A stretch of 64,000 nt of DNA from Atrichornis clamosus (lineage: Eukaryota; Chordata; Aves; Passeriformes; Menuridae), in NCBI GenBank assembly GCA_013400975.1, contig WBMZ01000376.1, positions 62,001 to 126,000 of the forward strand, read 5' to 3'. The position numbers and the translations under genes are program-made. A model generated the notes under the pieces. That model was not told the origin of the DNA, did not search any database, and saw only the letters and a list, made by a program, of their open reading frames with translations. Below, in pieces: positions 13,366-24,300 of this stretch (positions within the stretch are counted from its first letter, which is position 1; each line of letters begins with the position of its first letter).

Positions 13366-14518
13366 TGGGATATTTCAGACCCAATCATAAGGACAACCAA
13401 CATATTATGAGTGGTGCAGTTGGTGCAGAGCCAGCAGACCACCGGCAGAATTACCTCTAAACAAAAATGTTTGTGTTCCTACGCTTCACAAAGGGCAGAA
13501 TCAGCCAACACACAGAGTAAAATGGGAATTCTTTGCCAGAATCATATGCCAAGACATATGCCATTAAGTATTTAGTCAGTGGGAAGAGGTATGTGATTGT
13601 AGGTAACATAGCTAAGTCATCAGTCTTGGTAATTACAGGTAAGAAATCAGTATGCTCAGCCAAGCAGTGGAGAAACATGGATTAAAATAATATGGTGTCA
13701 ATAAGAAAAGGTAGTGGCAAATTCTTTTAGTTTCAAGCTAAAGAATTCTTGCTCTTTATTTTTCTTTGAAGGTCTTAATCCTTTATATAAATGGACCATT
13801 TTGAAAAAGTCTAATTTTCTCACTTAATACAAATGCCTGCCCAAACCTCTTCAAATTCATTGAGAAAGGCAGAGAGGACTAGCAAGATGAAAAAAAAACA
13901 ATGGAAACAATCAAAGAATGACCTTGTCATATAGTCTCCTGTTCAAACATACATTTTCCTTAACAAGTGCAGTAAACTGCAGCTTTGAATTGGATACGGA
14001 AAGAAATATTCCCCCTGAAAAGTAAGATTTAGCTCAGCCGTGAAAGCTGCTCTCTTTAATGTGGCAACAACAGGAATACAAGAGCTTCACATTCCCCTTT
14101 TATATGTTTAACCTTTGACAAAAAAGGTTAAACACTTTCCTCACAACTGACTCACATCAGGAAACGCAAGAACTCTACTCTCCAGATGAAGCCTGGCTAG
14201 CTGAAAATGCAATGTCAGCATCCAAGTGCATTTAAACAAGGATCCCTTGTCCAGTTCCTACTGCTACAAGGGCAGGAAGTTGGTCAGCAAGAGGGTCTTT
14301 TACAGACAGGAGGGAGATGAAATGGTGACAGGAACAATAAGGAAGTTCAGGGTGGAGGGAGAATTAGCTCCCATTACAAATATCTCACTGAGATCTATTT
14401 TAAACACGTTGATGTATTAAAATCCCCCTAGCAACATAGCAGGAAAGTTTACAAAACATTAAATGGAATATCTATGAAAGCTTCCCATGTTTTCCATTCT
14501 GTGTCTTACAGATATTTT

Positions 14519-14580
14519 AGGACCAGATTCTCATCTGGTGTCAATACGCCTAACTCTCTTCACTTGACTGATGAATTGGC
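14519..14580. repeat. Ancient palindromic amniote repeat, fragment
   Basis: GGACCAGATTCTCATCTGGTGTCAATACGCC, followed by a TTCACTTGACTGATG segment, resembles one half of a widespread palindromic amniote repeat. In that repeat GACCAGATTCTCA is followed by a TGGTGTAAATC-like stretch and a TTGAAGTCAATGG centre. The family name is uncertain, probably a non-autonomous DNA transposon. Confidence 0.4.
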
Positions 14581-17274
14581 TCAAGTTTGGCTGGATGTGT
14601 TGGTTTGTTCCTTGGAACACTGGTGGCCAAACTCCTGAACCGCAGCAGCTCCAAAGTCAATGAAATCTGCAAATACTTAGTACATCAAAAATTCAGGGCT
14701 GGGGACCCGAGAGGGCCACTGAGTCTTAGTGCCCTAAAATGGCTAGAGATGTAACAGGACAAATACAGGCCCTGTGAGGTGGGACAGAGTTGGTTCTGAA
14801 GTGCTGAAGAATGAAGGCTGCAGGAAATGAGGAAGTGCTGAGCACTGACATCTACCCAGGACAGAGCACAAGGAAATGATCAGAGGTGAGCCCAAGGGTG
14901 ACTCCTCACCTTACTTTAATATCTGGAGGGGTCACCTACACAGGTAAGAGTGCACCTACAGACCCGGCATAGGAAGAGCTAGGAGTGCAGTTCCTCTACC
15001 TGGAGTTTGCTGGGGAATGGGAAGAGAAGAGAAATTGTTAGGAACATGGCAGTCAGCATCTGGAAGTAAGGTCTGCCTGCATCCATGGGCAGACCATGGC
15101 TTGCATAACAGCCAGGCAACAGAGATCCTGAAAAAGTCTTGGTGAAAAATCATACACTGTGATGGAAAGGGGAATGGAGGATGCGAAGAAGCAATCACTG
15201 TTTTCAGGAGAAGATCCTCTCTGAGGTGACCCCTGGGCTTGCCATCTGCCCCAACTTAATCTCTCTGCTGCAGCCCCCACTGCTCTGTTCAGCCTTCTTC
15301 CTTCTGTATCTTGATTCGACTCATTCTTCTCTGGCTAAGAAAAACCCACTAGAAAAAGTCATAGGGCTCCAGGACTTTTTGCTCTTCCAGGCTCCCTGCT
15401 GCTAACAACCAGCCCAACCCGCTGCCCTGCTCACCCCTCTCATGACATCACGTGGCCTCATGCTACCTGTGCTTTTGGTGGCAGCAGCACACACGGGAAC
15501 AATTCTCCTGCCTGAAGCATCCATTTTAGGGTAGAAGGGTGAGCTGGCACCTCTGCTTGGCCTAGGACACAAAAGCTCTGGAAAACCACAGCACAGTGTA
15601 AGGAGCTTAGGAAATGGTTGTGGCCGAGTTCCCTGTTCCCTTCTGCACAGTGAGGCAATTGTGAAACTCTGTAGCACAGCACAGCATGGGATGGTGTCCC
15701 AGAGTTGTCCAAAAGTACTCCCTCCTAGACAATGTGCAGAGAGGATGTGAGGAAGAGGCCATTCCAGGACTCTCTTGACTCAGAAGGAACAGAATTGCTT
15801 GTCACAGCAGCACAGACCCCTTCAGCCAAGTTGGTGTGGATGCAGAATTCACAGCAAATTAGGGCATGGAAACAGAGACTGCTCTGGATTGAACCTACAA
15901 GGAGGTGGTCCTAAACCATGAAATAAAATTATAGAATAAAATCAGATCTGTAGATGTCCTCTGTCCAGCATATCTAGAGTGTGACAGTGTTCTATTACCA
16001 GCTGTCCCGAAGGTCTATCTCCTGCTTCCTTCATTATGTGCGCAATATAGCAACGGGTAAATCCTAGCTCTGGAACCTTGTGGGACTTCTCCCATGATCA
16101 AGAACAAATTCACGTAAGGGAAGCAGAAACTGGCTCTTGATTAGTGATTCAATGTCCCTCCAACACCAAAGCCATATAAATGGAAAGGAACTCTTCTGCA
16201 TTTGAAGAGTATTCAAAAAAGAGGAGTTTTCTTGGACACTGGGATGAAGAGGGTGAAAAGGTATTGCCAACACTGACCTGCAGCACATTTTGTATTGCAC
16301 AGTGCTGACAGGGGACACAGCCACCACCTCAGTGTCCCCCCGCAGACCCACCCCGCAGTTATAACCACAGGGTTGTACTGGCCTTACAAATGGCACTGAG
16401 GCAACCACCATATCCCCAAATCATCAGACACACAGGCTCCAGCGTCTTGGTGTCAACTGTGCCCATCCTGCCCCACTCACAAGAAGCCTTTTGAGCCAAA
16501 TATTTTACATCAAGCCCACAGCAACTGCCACAGAAATTGTCATAGTAACGCTTTTTCCTGCAGCTCGGTATGTGATGCAGCAGGCACCAGGTGGCGATAT
16601 CATTACAAGATTAGCACGACATCACAAAGTCATGTTGTAGTAGAAGCGTTAAAACTGTTACCTAGACGCTTTCATATATCATTATTGATCCAAAATGAAA
16701 ATTTTATCACTCTCTAGCAACTGCCTGATTTGTCATGCACTGACTTTCTGATCCTCAGTAACAGGATAGATGTGACCTTTAAAAGACCAAAAGGGAGCTT
16801 ATGTCGGTGTGGGATAACTGACAGCTTTCAGCAGGAGTTCCTAAGACAGATTCTGAGTGGGTTTGCTCATTTTTTCCTGTGCATAAGCACATGTGTCTTT
16901 CAAAGAGTCAGAGTAACTTGTGAATGGGAGACTGAACTCCTGTGCTGCTCGTGGAAATGGCAGACACTGCATTGCTCTACTCTGTTCTCCACTGGGGGAG
17001 AAAGGGGGCAAAAGGAGCTGGTAGAAGTCATGTAAGGGCTGACTCAGTGAACAGATGCTCACTTAGTGGAGCAAGCAGAAGAAAGTAATAAGACAGTAAG
17101 GAACATCCCAACTTGCTGACTGGAAAAGCTGGCACCAAGCACTCAGACCTGCAGCACTAATGGGCTCTCCAATTGGGCATCAGGAGCAAACAGACCTCAG
17201 GCCTGTTTCTCCTCTCATCAGGAGTAGCAGATTAAAGTCAGCAGAGCTGTTCTGGCATACATTCCCATATCTGG

Positions 17275-17420
17275 GTGCCAGATGGGAAATAAGTAACACA
17301 TTTTTAAGAGTGAGAGTGACTAACCATTGGAACAGACTAGCAGGGGAAGCAGCAGATTCTCTGTTTCTGAGCCCAAACTGTGTTTTAGGGAGACACACAA
17401 AGCTCGCTGTGAGGACAGCA
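17275..17420 (+). mobile_element. Old CR1/L3-like LINE fragment
   Basis: GTGAGAGTGACTAACCATTGG, AACAGACTAGCAGGGGAAGC and AGCAGATTCTCTGTTTCTGAG match the pattern of old CR1/L3 3' ends. In these, a TAACCATTGGAACAATTTACC stretch is followed by GGGAAGTGGTGGATTCTCCATC. It differs from the younger avian CR1 copies at 8.3 kb and 11.9 kb and is likely a deeper amniote lineage. The match extends weakly to the left. Confidence 0.7.
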
Positions 17421-17820
17421 GTCTAAGGTCTGTGATTAGAGAACATACTACTCAATCCAGCTCTTCATTTTATTAATCTGTAGCAGTACAGAGTAAGTAA
17501 GACAAGAACTGAGCCTCTCATTATTGCTTCCCAAGTGAGTGCACGAACCAAGCTTCTGGTGTAAATACTTGCAATGCAGGATTCAAAGTTCATTTCTTCA
17601 TAACTCATATACTGGTGTAATCATATCATTTGAAATTCACATTAGCTCATCTAAGCTGGTTCTAATACAAGTGAATTATCTTCCAATTTTTGGAATAAGT
17701 ACCACTGTGTTTGTTGTGATTTTGGGTAAGCAAGCTCAAGCCTAATTTACTGGCAAAATCAGTGAACCAGCCTTTGATACCTGGTCTAAATTTTGCCTAC
17801 ACTTTCATTCCTTTTAACAG

Positions 17821-17892
17821 CAATGAACATGCCACTAGCCATAAAGTTTTGGACTGGTTCAATTAATTCTGATGGTTTGGTACATGGAAGAG
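17821..17892 (+). other. Candidate exon with good splice signals
   Basis: The 72-base segment is preceded by a pyrimidine-rich tract ending CTTTCATTCCTTTTAACAG and followed by GAG|GTAAGA. One frame is open throughout and begins with ATG two bases inside (residues MNMPLAIKFWTGSINSDG and a few more). The other two frames contain stops. Nothing nearby links it to another exon, and no protein family is recognised. It may belong to a non-coding transcript or be chance. Confidence 0.25.
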
Positions 17893-19167
17893 GTAAGATG
17901 TAATATCTCTAAACTGTGACATTTTATTCTTGGTATTTCATTATTATTCATTCAGTATTCATTTCAATGCATGTCATCTTGATTAATGCAGTAGATATTC
18001 ATGTGGATTTCCCTTTACTTAATTAAAACTGCGTTATAATTCACAACTGCCATAACTAATTGAAATAATGCTTCCTTTTTCAACCACATAATCTGTTCAT
18101 TACAAAAGTATATAACAGCCTTATTGTTTGCTCATTAGGAAGTTGCATGAAAAGAATAGAGCAGAACTCTTGAAATAAAAGAGATGAAAAGCTTTTTTTC
18201 TTCTGCCATTTAAATATATAGATGGATATGAATATTTGTGAATTTCCCGTACACATATGTGCCCACCTCCATCTCCAGGCATCACTGCACATAAAAAAGG
18301 AACTACTCTGTTCAGAAAGGAGTGGTCCAGAACAATTCCAAGGCACCCTAGTGGACTGTATGCAAGAGAACCCAGCGAACCAGCACTTTGTGTCTGTCCA
18401 TCCAGAAGCTCCACTTCCATTCTCTCTCTGCCACCACGGGACCCAGCCTGTCAGTCCTGGTGTTCAGGTAACCAAAACCTCAGCTTTGGGTCCCAGGTAT
18501 TAGTGCTTTTTTCAAATTTTGAGATCAGACATAGATCCACACAACCGGTGTCGTTCAGGGATTAAGTCATGTGCCGTGGTCAATATGGTGAATGAGCCTG
18601 CTTTTCGTCCATGTTTTACACAGTGCTGCACAAAGTGGACTCTTCTGTTCTCATAACTTTCCATCCTGCCTGTACATTTGCAGACTCTTGGGCCTTTGCC
18701 CCTTGTCTTGAGCAGTGTGTTTTGTTCTGCTTCAAACAAAAAACCAAACTAAGCACTTCCTCACAGCACTCTTGTAGTTTTACTATCACCTTCCTTTACA
18801 TTGAACAGGATTTAAAAACTTTGTTCCAAGCCCATTTTTGACAAACTCTTGCACTGCACCAAAGTTAAAAGGTGCGTTTTCTGGGGTAGGCAGATACTCA
18901 TTCTCTTTTCAGTTGCTGATGTGTTTTGTAAAGCACAAACAAGAGCCAGCTATTTCAGCAGAATCCAGATTAAGCTGTGTTTTCCTGGAAAAATATATTA
19001 CCAAGCAGTAACAAACACAGCTGCTTAGTTTTTGTTTTGGGTCAGGTGGTAGGAGATCTGAAATTAATTCAATCTCCAAGATTCAAATCCTGAATGAACA
19101 GAAATAATATGAAAATCTACCACTTGGGAAATTATAGTATATGTTCATTTTTCACAGCTTCTCTTTT

Positions 19168-19255
19168 AGGAACAAATTCTACTTCCTATTACACCAATGT
19201 AAATTCACAGCAATAGCACTGATGGTGATCATGCACTGAAATATACCCTTGTATA
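19168..19255. repeat. Ancient palindromic amniote repeat, fragment
   Basis: AACAAATTCTACTTCCTATTACACCAATGTAAATTC, then a GCACTGATGGTGATCATGCACTG centre, parallels a repeat in which CAAATTCTG precedes TTACACCAGTGTAAATC and a palindromic TTGAAGTCAATGG centre. The copy is strongly diverged. The same repeat type appears near 14.5 kb and 51.8 kb. Confidence 0.45.
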
Positions 19256-20205
19256 TCAAATTAGGGGATGGTCCTCCATTCAAAGGTGAAAGGAATTGTG
19301 TGAAAAATGCTGATTACTTATTAACAGTTGAGTGCTGCAGGGTCATTACCAGCTGAGCTAATATGTATTTTCAAATTCTTGAGGATCATTTACAAAGAAA
19401 GCTTTAAAATATATTTTAAGATACAAGTTTTAAAAATGGCAATCCTGAGGAAAGCATGCATTGGCTTTTAGTATTTGTCCTCTCTAGTCTGAGAAATTTC
19501 TTCAAAATCCAAGGGAAAACACTGTTCTGCTCTGCATCCCCCCTAGATGCATGACTATGGGCTAGCCAGCTGTGTGATCTCATGGACAAACCTCTGGCCT
19601 GAGGATCCCAGCAGCCAGACCCTACTGCCCCCCTGCCGTGACGTGTCCATCTCCTAATCTCAGTGTCTGGTCTCTCCATCGTGCTCCCCACGCCTCACTT
19701 AAACTTCAAGCTGGGAAAATACCATCCTTTGGGGCAGTCTCGAAACTAAGTCTTGCAGGGGACTGGACGAAGCCTGTGCCTAAACGCTTTGCTGGGACAG
19801 GTGAACGTGCACTTTTTGGGCGTGGTCTCTTTGGCCAGGGATTGCCTCCAGAAGCCCTGGCCAAGCTCTGGCTATGCTGGCAAAGCCCCTTGCGGATACT
19901 TGTCATACAAGGACTAAGGGAGATTCTCTGAAAGCATTGCTGCACTGGGGTTCCTTCCTGCCCGCGCCTGCAGCTAGCAACTAGTCTGCCCAAACACTGT
20001 AGTGTAAACCTGCCCCCAGTCCGTCTGCATCTTCCCATGAACACAACAGCAATCGCTTACAGCTTTTCCCCACTGATGTGAGAGAGATCGATTGAGCTCA
20101 GAGCCCTAAGCAGGGGTCTGACTACAGGAATCAAGAGACCCCAGTACCACCAAGCACAGGTGTGTGTGGTGGGACAGTGGCACAGTTACTGCACAGCCAC
20201 CCTCT

Positions 20206-20232
20206 CCAGTGCAGCAGCAGCTGCTGCACTGG
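20206..20232. repeat. 12-bp perfect inverted repeat, 3-base spacer
   Basis: The left arm CCAGTGCAGCAG (20,206-20,217) pairs perfectly with the right arm CTGCTGCACTGG (20,221-20,232) across a CAG spacer. It could extrude as a small hairpin. The CAG/CTG triplet content suggests an origin by local slippage and inversion. Confidence 0.9.
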
Positions 20233-21878
20233 GACTCAAATCTGAAATCTCTGGGGTGTTGCTCTTTAACTAACAACTCAGTCTCTCATACAGATTGAGC
20301 TGTTAATTAAAGAGGTTGCTTTATGCTCCAGAAATCTCATTTCAACATGCAATTCCTCTTGCTTGTTCTCTGTTCCCCTCCCACCTTGTCCTATCTTCAC
20401 ACCTTTGTCTCCTTATCTGAAATTGGCACCTAAGTCATTCTCTGTGAGGATATAAGGGGGTCTTTTTCCTTCTATACTATTTTTTTTCCTTTTTGGGACT
20501 GCCCTTGCCATTTTGCAGACAAGTTCCCAGCTCCAAAAGAACAGTGCATGCCTGCTGTGGGTGTTACGTGAACGGAAATTATGTGGTTTGGATTTTTACG
20601 TGAGAATTCCAGAAGGAGGCAAAATGTTGCAAATAACCTTCATAAATCATTATAAACAAAGCTCAGGAAATGCCATAATGATTTAGCTCTCAATATCTTA
20701 AAAAGAAGTTCACACTGTTCTATGACTCCTGGTAAGAAAGTATGTTTGCTTAAGATGTAATTGAAAAAGTACTGTGTTACTGTTTACATTGTCCATTTTG
20801 CATCTCCTCTCCGGGCACAGCTCACTGCTGGCAGCTCTTAATTTGCACCCTGCAGTATTTCACCATGCAAACAACAGTCCCTCTGGGGCTACAAACCAAG
20901 CGGCTGGAGGGAGATAGGTACGAACCGAAACGTGTGGGGAAGGCTGGAGCGAAAGGCTGGCGACATCTACGGAGCTGTGGAGTTACTGCGGTTTCCTTTG
21001 CCCTCCCCTTCCGTCAGTCATTCAGCATGAGAAACGACAAGCCTTCACCCTGCACGGGATTCCACACTTGAAACACCAGCCTGCTTATTTGTTGTCCTGT
21101 ACTGCCTCACACATTTATTTACGTCAGTACAAAATCCCGCCTCGGCAGATTCCTGGTTTTTAAGGAATGCTCTTTACAGGTGAACAGCCAGACAGTGAGG
21201 AACCTGGCTTGTTTAGTCCAAGTCAGCGATGAGTACTGGTTGGGAAGGAGATGCGTTCTCTACTTGCAAAATACCTGTTTTAGTAACCAACCTTTAGGAA
21301 ACAAAGTTAATGTTACCAACCAGAGATGCAGTTTGAGGAGGGCAGCCGATGTCTTGCTGCATCAACTTTTGACATCCAAAGACATGCTGAAATGAGATTT
21401 GGAAACAAAAACTCCAACATTTAGAGCACAATAGTAAAATTTAGGGGTATGTGATAATCCCCCTTACCAATATTTGCCCTAGACTTAAAGGTAGGATAGT
21501 GGATGAGCTGGTTTTGAGTTGTTTTGTGAGCATATGCAGTTAAAAAATTCTCACTTGTGCCATTGATTTTATATGAAGAAAATCGTTGTCTACAGTCAAG
21601 TCTATTTACTTGCATTTCTCCCAGGAAAGTTTTATACTGTGCAGTATAAGCTCACCTGTTTTCATAAACAGATAAATTTTACTTATTTAGTATATATAAG
21701 CAATATGAACACATCCCACATACATTTCAAGGTGTTAGAAAAAATTTATTTACCTGCTTAGATCTATTTTAACTTTTATTTTTATTGCTTAGCTGTCCCA
21801 GGAGGGCTGGGGTTCCAATACCTCTATTTAGTGAGAAATGGTCTCCGTCTGGTGCTCTGATACAAGACAGAGAGGAAA

Positions 21879-22000
21879 AATATTATCACCATTTTTTCCT
21901 TACCAGAAGGAACTGAGGGACATGGTAATTTGCTCATACACTCCAAAGGTCTGTGTCAGAGATGGAATTTTTATTTAGATCTCTTGAGTCGCTGCAGTGC
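21879..22000 (-). repeat. MIR-like SINE fragment
   Basis: The plus strand shows ATATTATCACCATTTTTTCC, ACCAGAAGGAACTGAGGGAC, ATGGTAATTTGCTCATACACT and CTGTGTCAGAGATGGAATTT. These follow the reverse-complement MIR order: ATTATCCCCATTTTACAG, GAGGAAACTGAGGCAC, TAACTTGCCCAAGGTCACAC, then GGCAGAGCTGGGATT. Confidence 0.7.
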
Positions 22001-22735
22001 CATTTCTAGTGTCTCAGTGAAAGTAGACTTGAATTTCTGTCACATTTCTGAAGGCAGCAGGCCTCACATAGGCCTCCTTCAGCTTCCACACATGACTGCA
22101 ATGCCTCAGAGAGTTGCTCTGAGTGACAGGAGGCACTTTCTTCCCCTGCTGGCAAGATAAGTGTGCTTATTATTTTCTCAACCTGCATTTTGGAAGGTTA
22201 CTTATGCAGGTTTAGAAGTTCACATGTGAGTCTTCTGTACCAGTACTCAAGAGTCATGGTCCCTGCTGCTGAATATTTGCAATGCTCTTTTGATCTACAG
22301 CTTTGAAGAGAGATCTGTCAGAGAAGAGGGGGAGCTGCCACAGCTGTCTTTTCTATAAGTATTTATTTATGCTTATAAAACCAGATGGGAAAGGTGCCCA
22401 TCCTGTGCTCTAGGCACTCCTGATGATTATTTAAAAGCACACCATAACAGAAACACAAAACCACTAGAAACACACAGCAGTAACCTTTGCTTAGAGACTA
22501 CATCAAAACTGAGAGAATAATATGGAGAAAGAATATCCAGGCCTCCAAGGTGAAAAAAATCTGCATGCATTAAGAAACAGCCATGTTTCCAAAACCCCTA
22601 GAATTTGGCAACTCCTCCAATCACAACAGATTGGGGAATTCTGCAAAAATACAGGGTAGAAGTGCCCAGGTCAAGCAGTCTGACCATAACAGAGCAGGTC
22701 CTGAGATCATCCAGAATGTGGTTTATCTATGCAAA

Positions 22736-22797
22736 TAAAAAAATAATTAACAGTTATTATTTTATTATTATTATTAACAATAATTAAATAATTTTTC
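22736..22797. repeat. AT-rich low-complexity tract with (ATT)n
   Basis: About 60 bases are almost all A and T, including a TTATTATTATTATTAAC run near 22,762-22,778. It is an imperfect trinucleotide microsatellite. The flanks show no transposon whose poly-A tail would explain it. Confidence 0.85.
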
Positions 22798-24269
22798 TTG
22801 ATGACTGAAGAGCTTCTCAAAATTTCTGACCTGAAAAGCTCAAGTAATTTGCTCATTGTTGTTCACATGTATCAATAGCTCCATATAAAAATCCCCCACT
22901 GACTCTCTCTTCCTTATGTTCCTAAAGGTACCAGGGATAAAACATAGCAACTTTACAGTCTCTGCTCTGCTCCAGCACAATAGCATTCAAACACAGGATG
23001 CAACCATACAATTTAATGTCACTGGGGGGAAAAAAAGCAACAACAAAACCCAAAAACCAAAGCGACAAAAAAATCCTGACAAATGCTTTCCCCCCCTCCC
23101 TCTCCTGAGGCTTTTCTAATCATTCAGTGCCATTCACTGGAGGCTGTTGTTTTCTCCCAGGAGCTGCCTTGAGAGAGTATTCCTGAAGTACCTTAAGTGG
23201 CTTTCAGAGCAAGTGGTGACATTTAGATGCAGGCAGAACAGACCAGGAGGTTTAGAATATCCCAGTGGTGGGATAGCTGAGAACTCAGACTGCCTCAGGA
23301 CACAGAATTACAGCCCTCCTCAGGCAGGAGGTAGGAATTGAGAACTGATTTTTGAATATATCCCAGTGAAATCCAGGCTGCTCCAGCTGCAATTCTTTGC
23401 CCTCCTAAAGTTGAGTTGGCAGCCAAAAACTAACGTTGTACTGCAAGAAAACATGCTATTATTTTCTTCAAAAATCATGTTCTAATTAATATTTTCCTTA
23501 GATGTTAGTTTTCTAGAAGGTCCAAACTAGTTTCTGTAGTTCTGGTAAGTCTAAGCAAGCTCTTTGAAATGTCTCTGCATTTGACAAGTTGGAAAATATT
23601 TGGACAGCATGAAGGTTCACTGAATTTACTCTTATTAGACTTATATAAACATCTCTAAACTGATGACCTATAGGGTGGGGACAGTTTGCTAAAGTCATTG
23701 ATTTAGGTTTTGAAAAGCATTTTCTAGATAAAAATATAGACTAGCTTCAGGTATCACAAACCACTTATGCCTGTGACAGAATTACAGGCTTCTGAAACTT
23801 TATGTTAATTATTCTTTTCCTCACAAGGCACAACCATTTCACCCCCTCCAGATATCCAAACTCAGATTAGCACTTCTCTTGTATATCTTGCATTCTCACA
23901 TCTGTCCTGCCACATGTTCTATTGGATTTTACCCTGACTTCGCTGTCTTGAACGTGGTAGATGAAGGGATTGCTTCAGTCTCCTGATGCCAGGAGTCCTG
24001 CCCTTTGCTCCTTCTGGCCAAAAAACTTCATGCTGTCGAGCCAAACTGGAACGGTTTCAAATCATATCAATGTTAACTGGCACGTGAGAACTTCAGTACT
24101 GCTGCCTTGTGCTTTTTTCCCTTCAGTCCCAGCTACCTGGGTTCTCCTGTTAATACTGAATGGACACAAGATAGGGCAACTATCAGTGTGCCCTGAGACT
24201 CACCCGGCCCCAGGCAATTTAGAGAAACCCAGGGGGTTGGCATGACAATCACACATCATTCAGGTGACA

Positions 24270-24300
24270 CTTGTCTCTGTGAGACAAAGACAGAGACAAG
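24270..24300. repeat. 11-bp perfect inverted repeat, 9-base loop
   Basis: CTTGTCTCTGT (24,270-24,280) pairs exactly with ACAGAGACAAG (24,290-24,300) around the loop GAGACAAAG. The stem is too short for a typical microRNA precursor, and the flanks do not extend the pairing. Confidence 0.9.

Noticed and set aside
15930..15985. A possible antisense CR1 tail (ATTATAGAATAAAATCAG...)
   Set aside because: Similarity is limited to a few AT-rich words and the diagnostic CCAACC segment is missing.
22350..22460. A possible SINE fragment around GCTCTAGGCACTCCTG
   Set aside because: It resembles MIR-type sequence only over a dozen bases, which is too weak to call.
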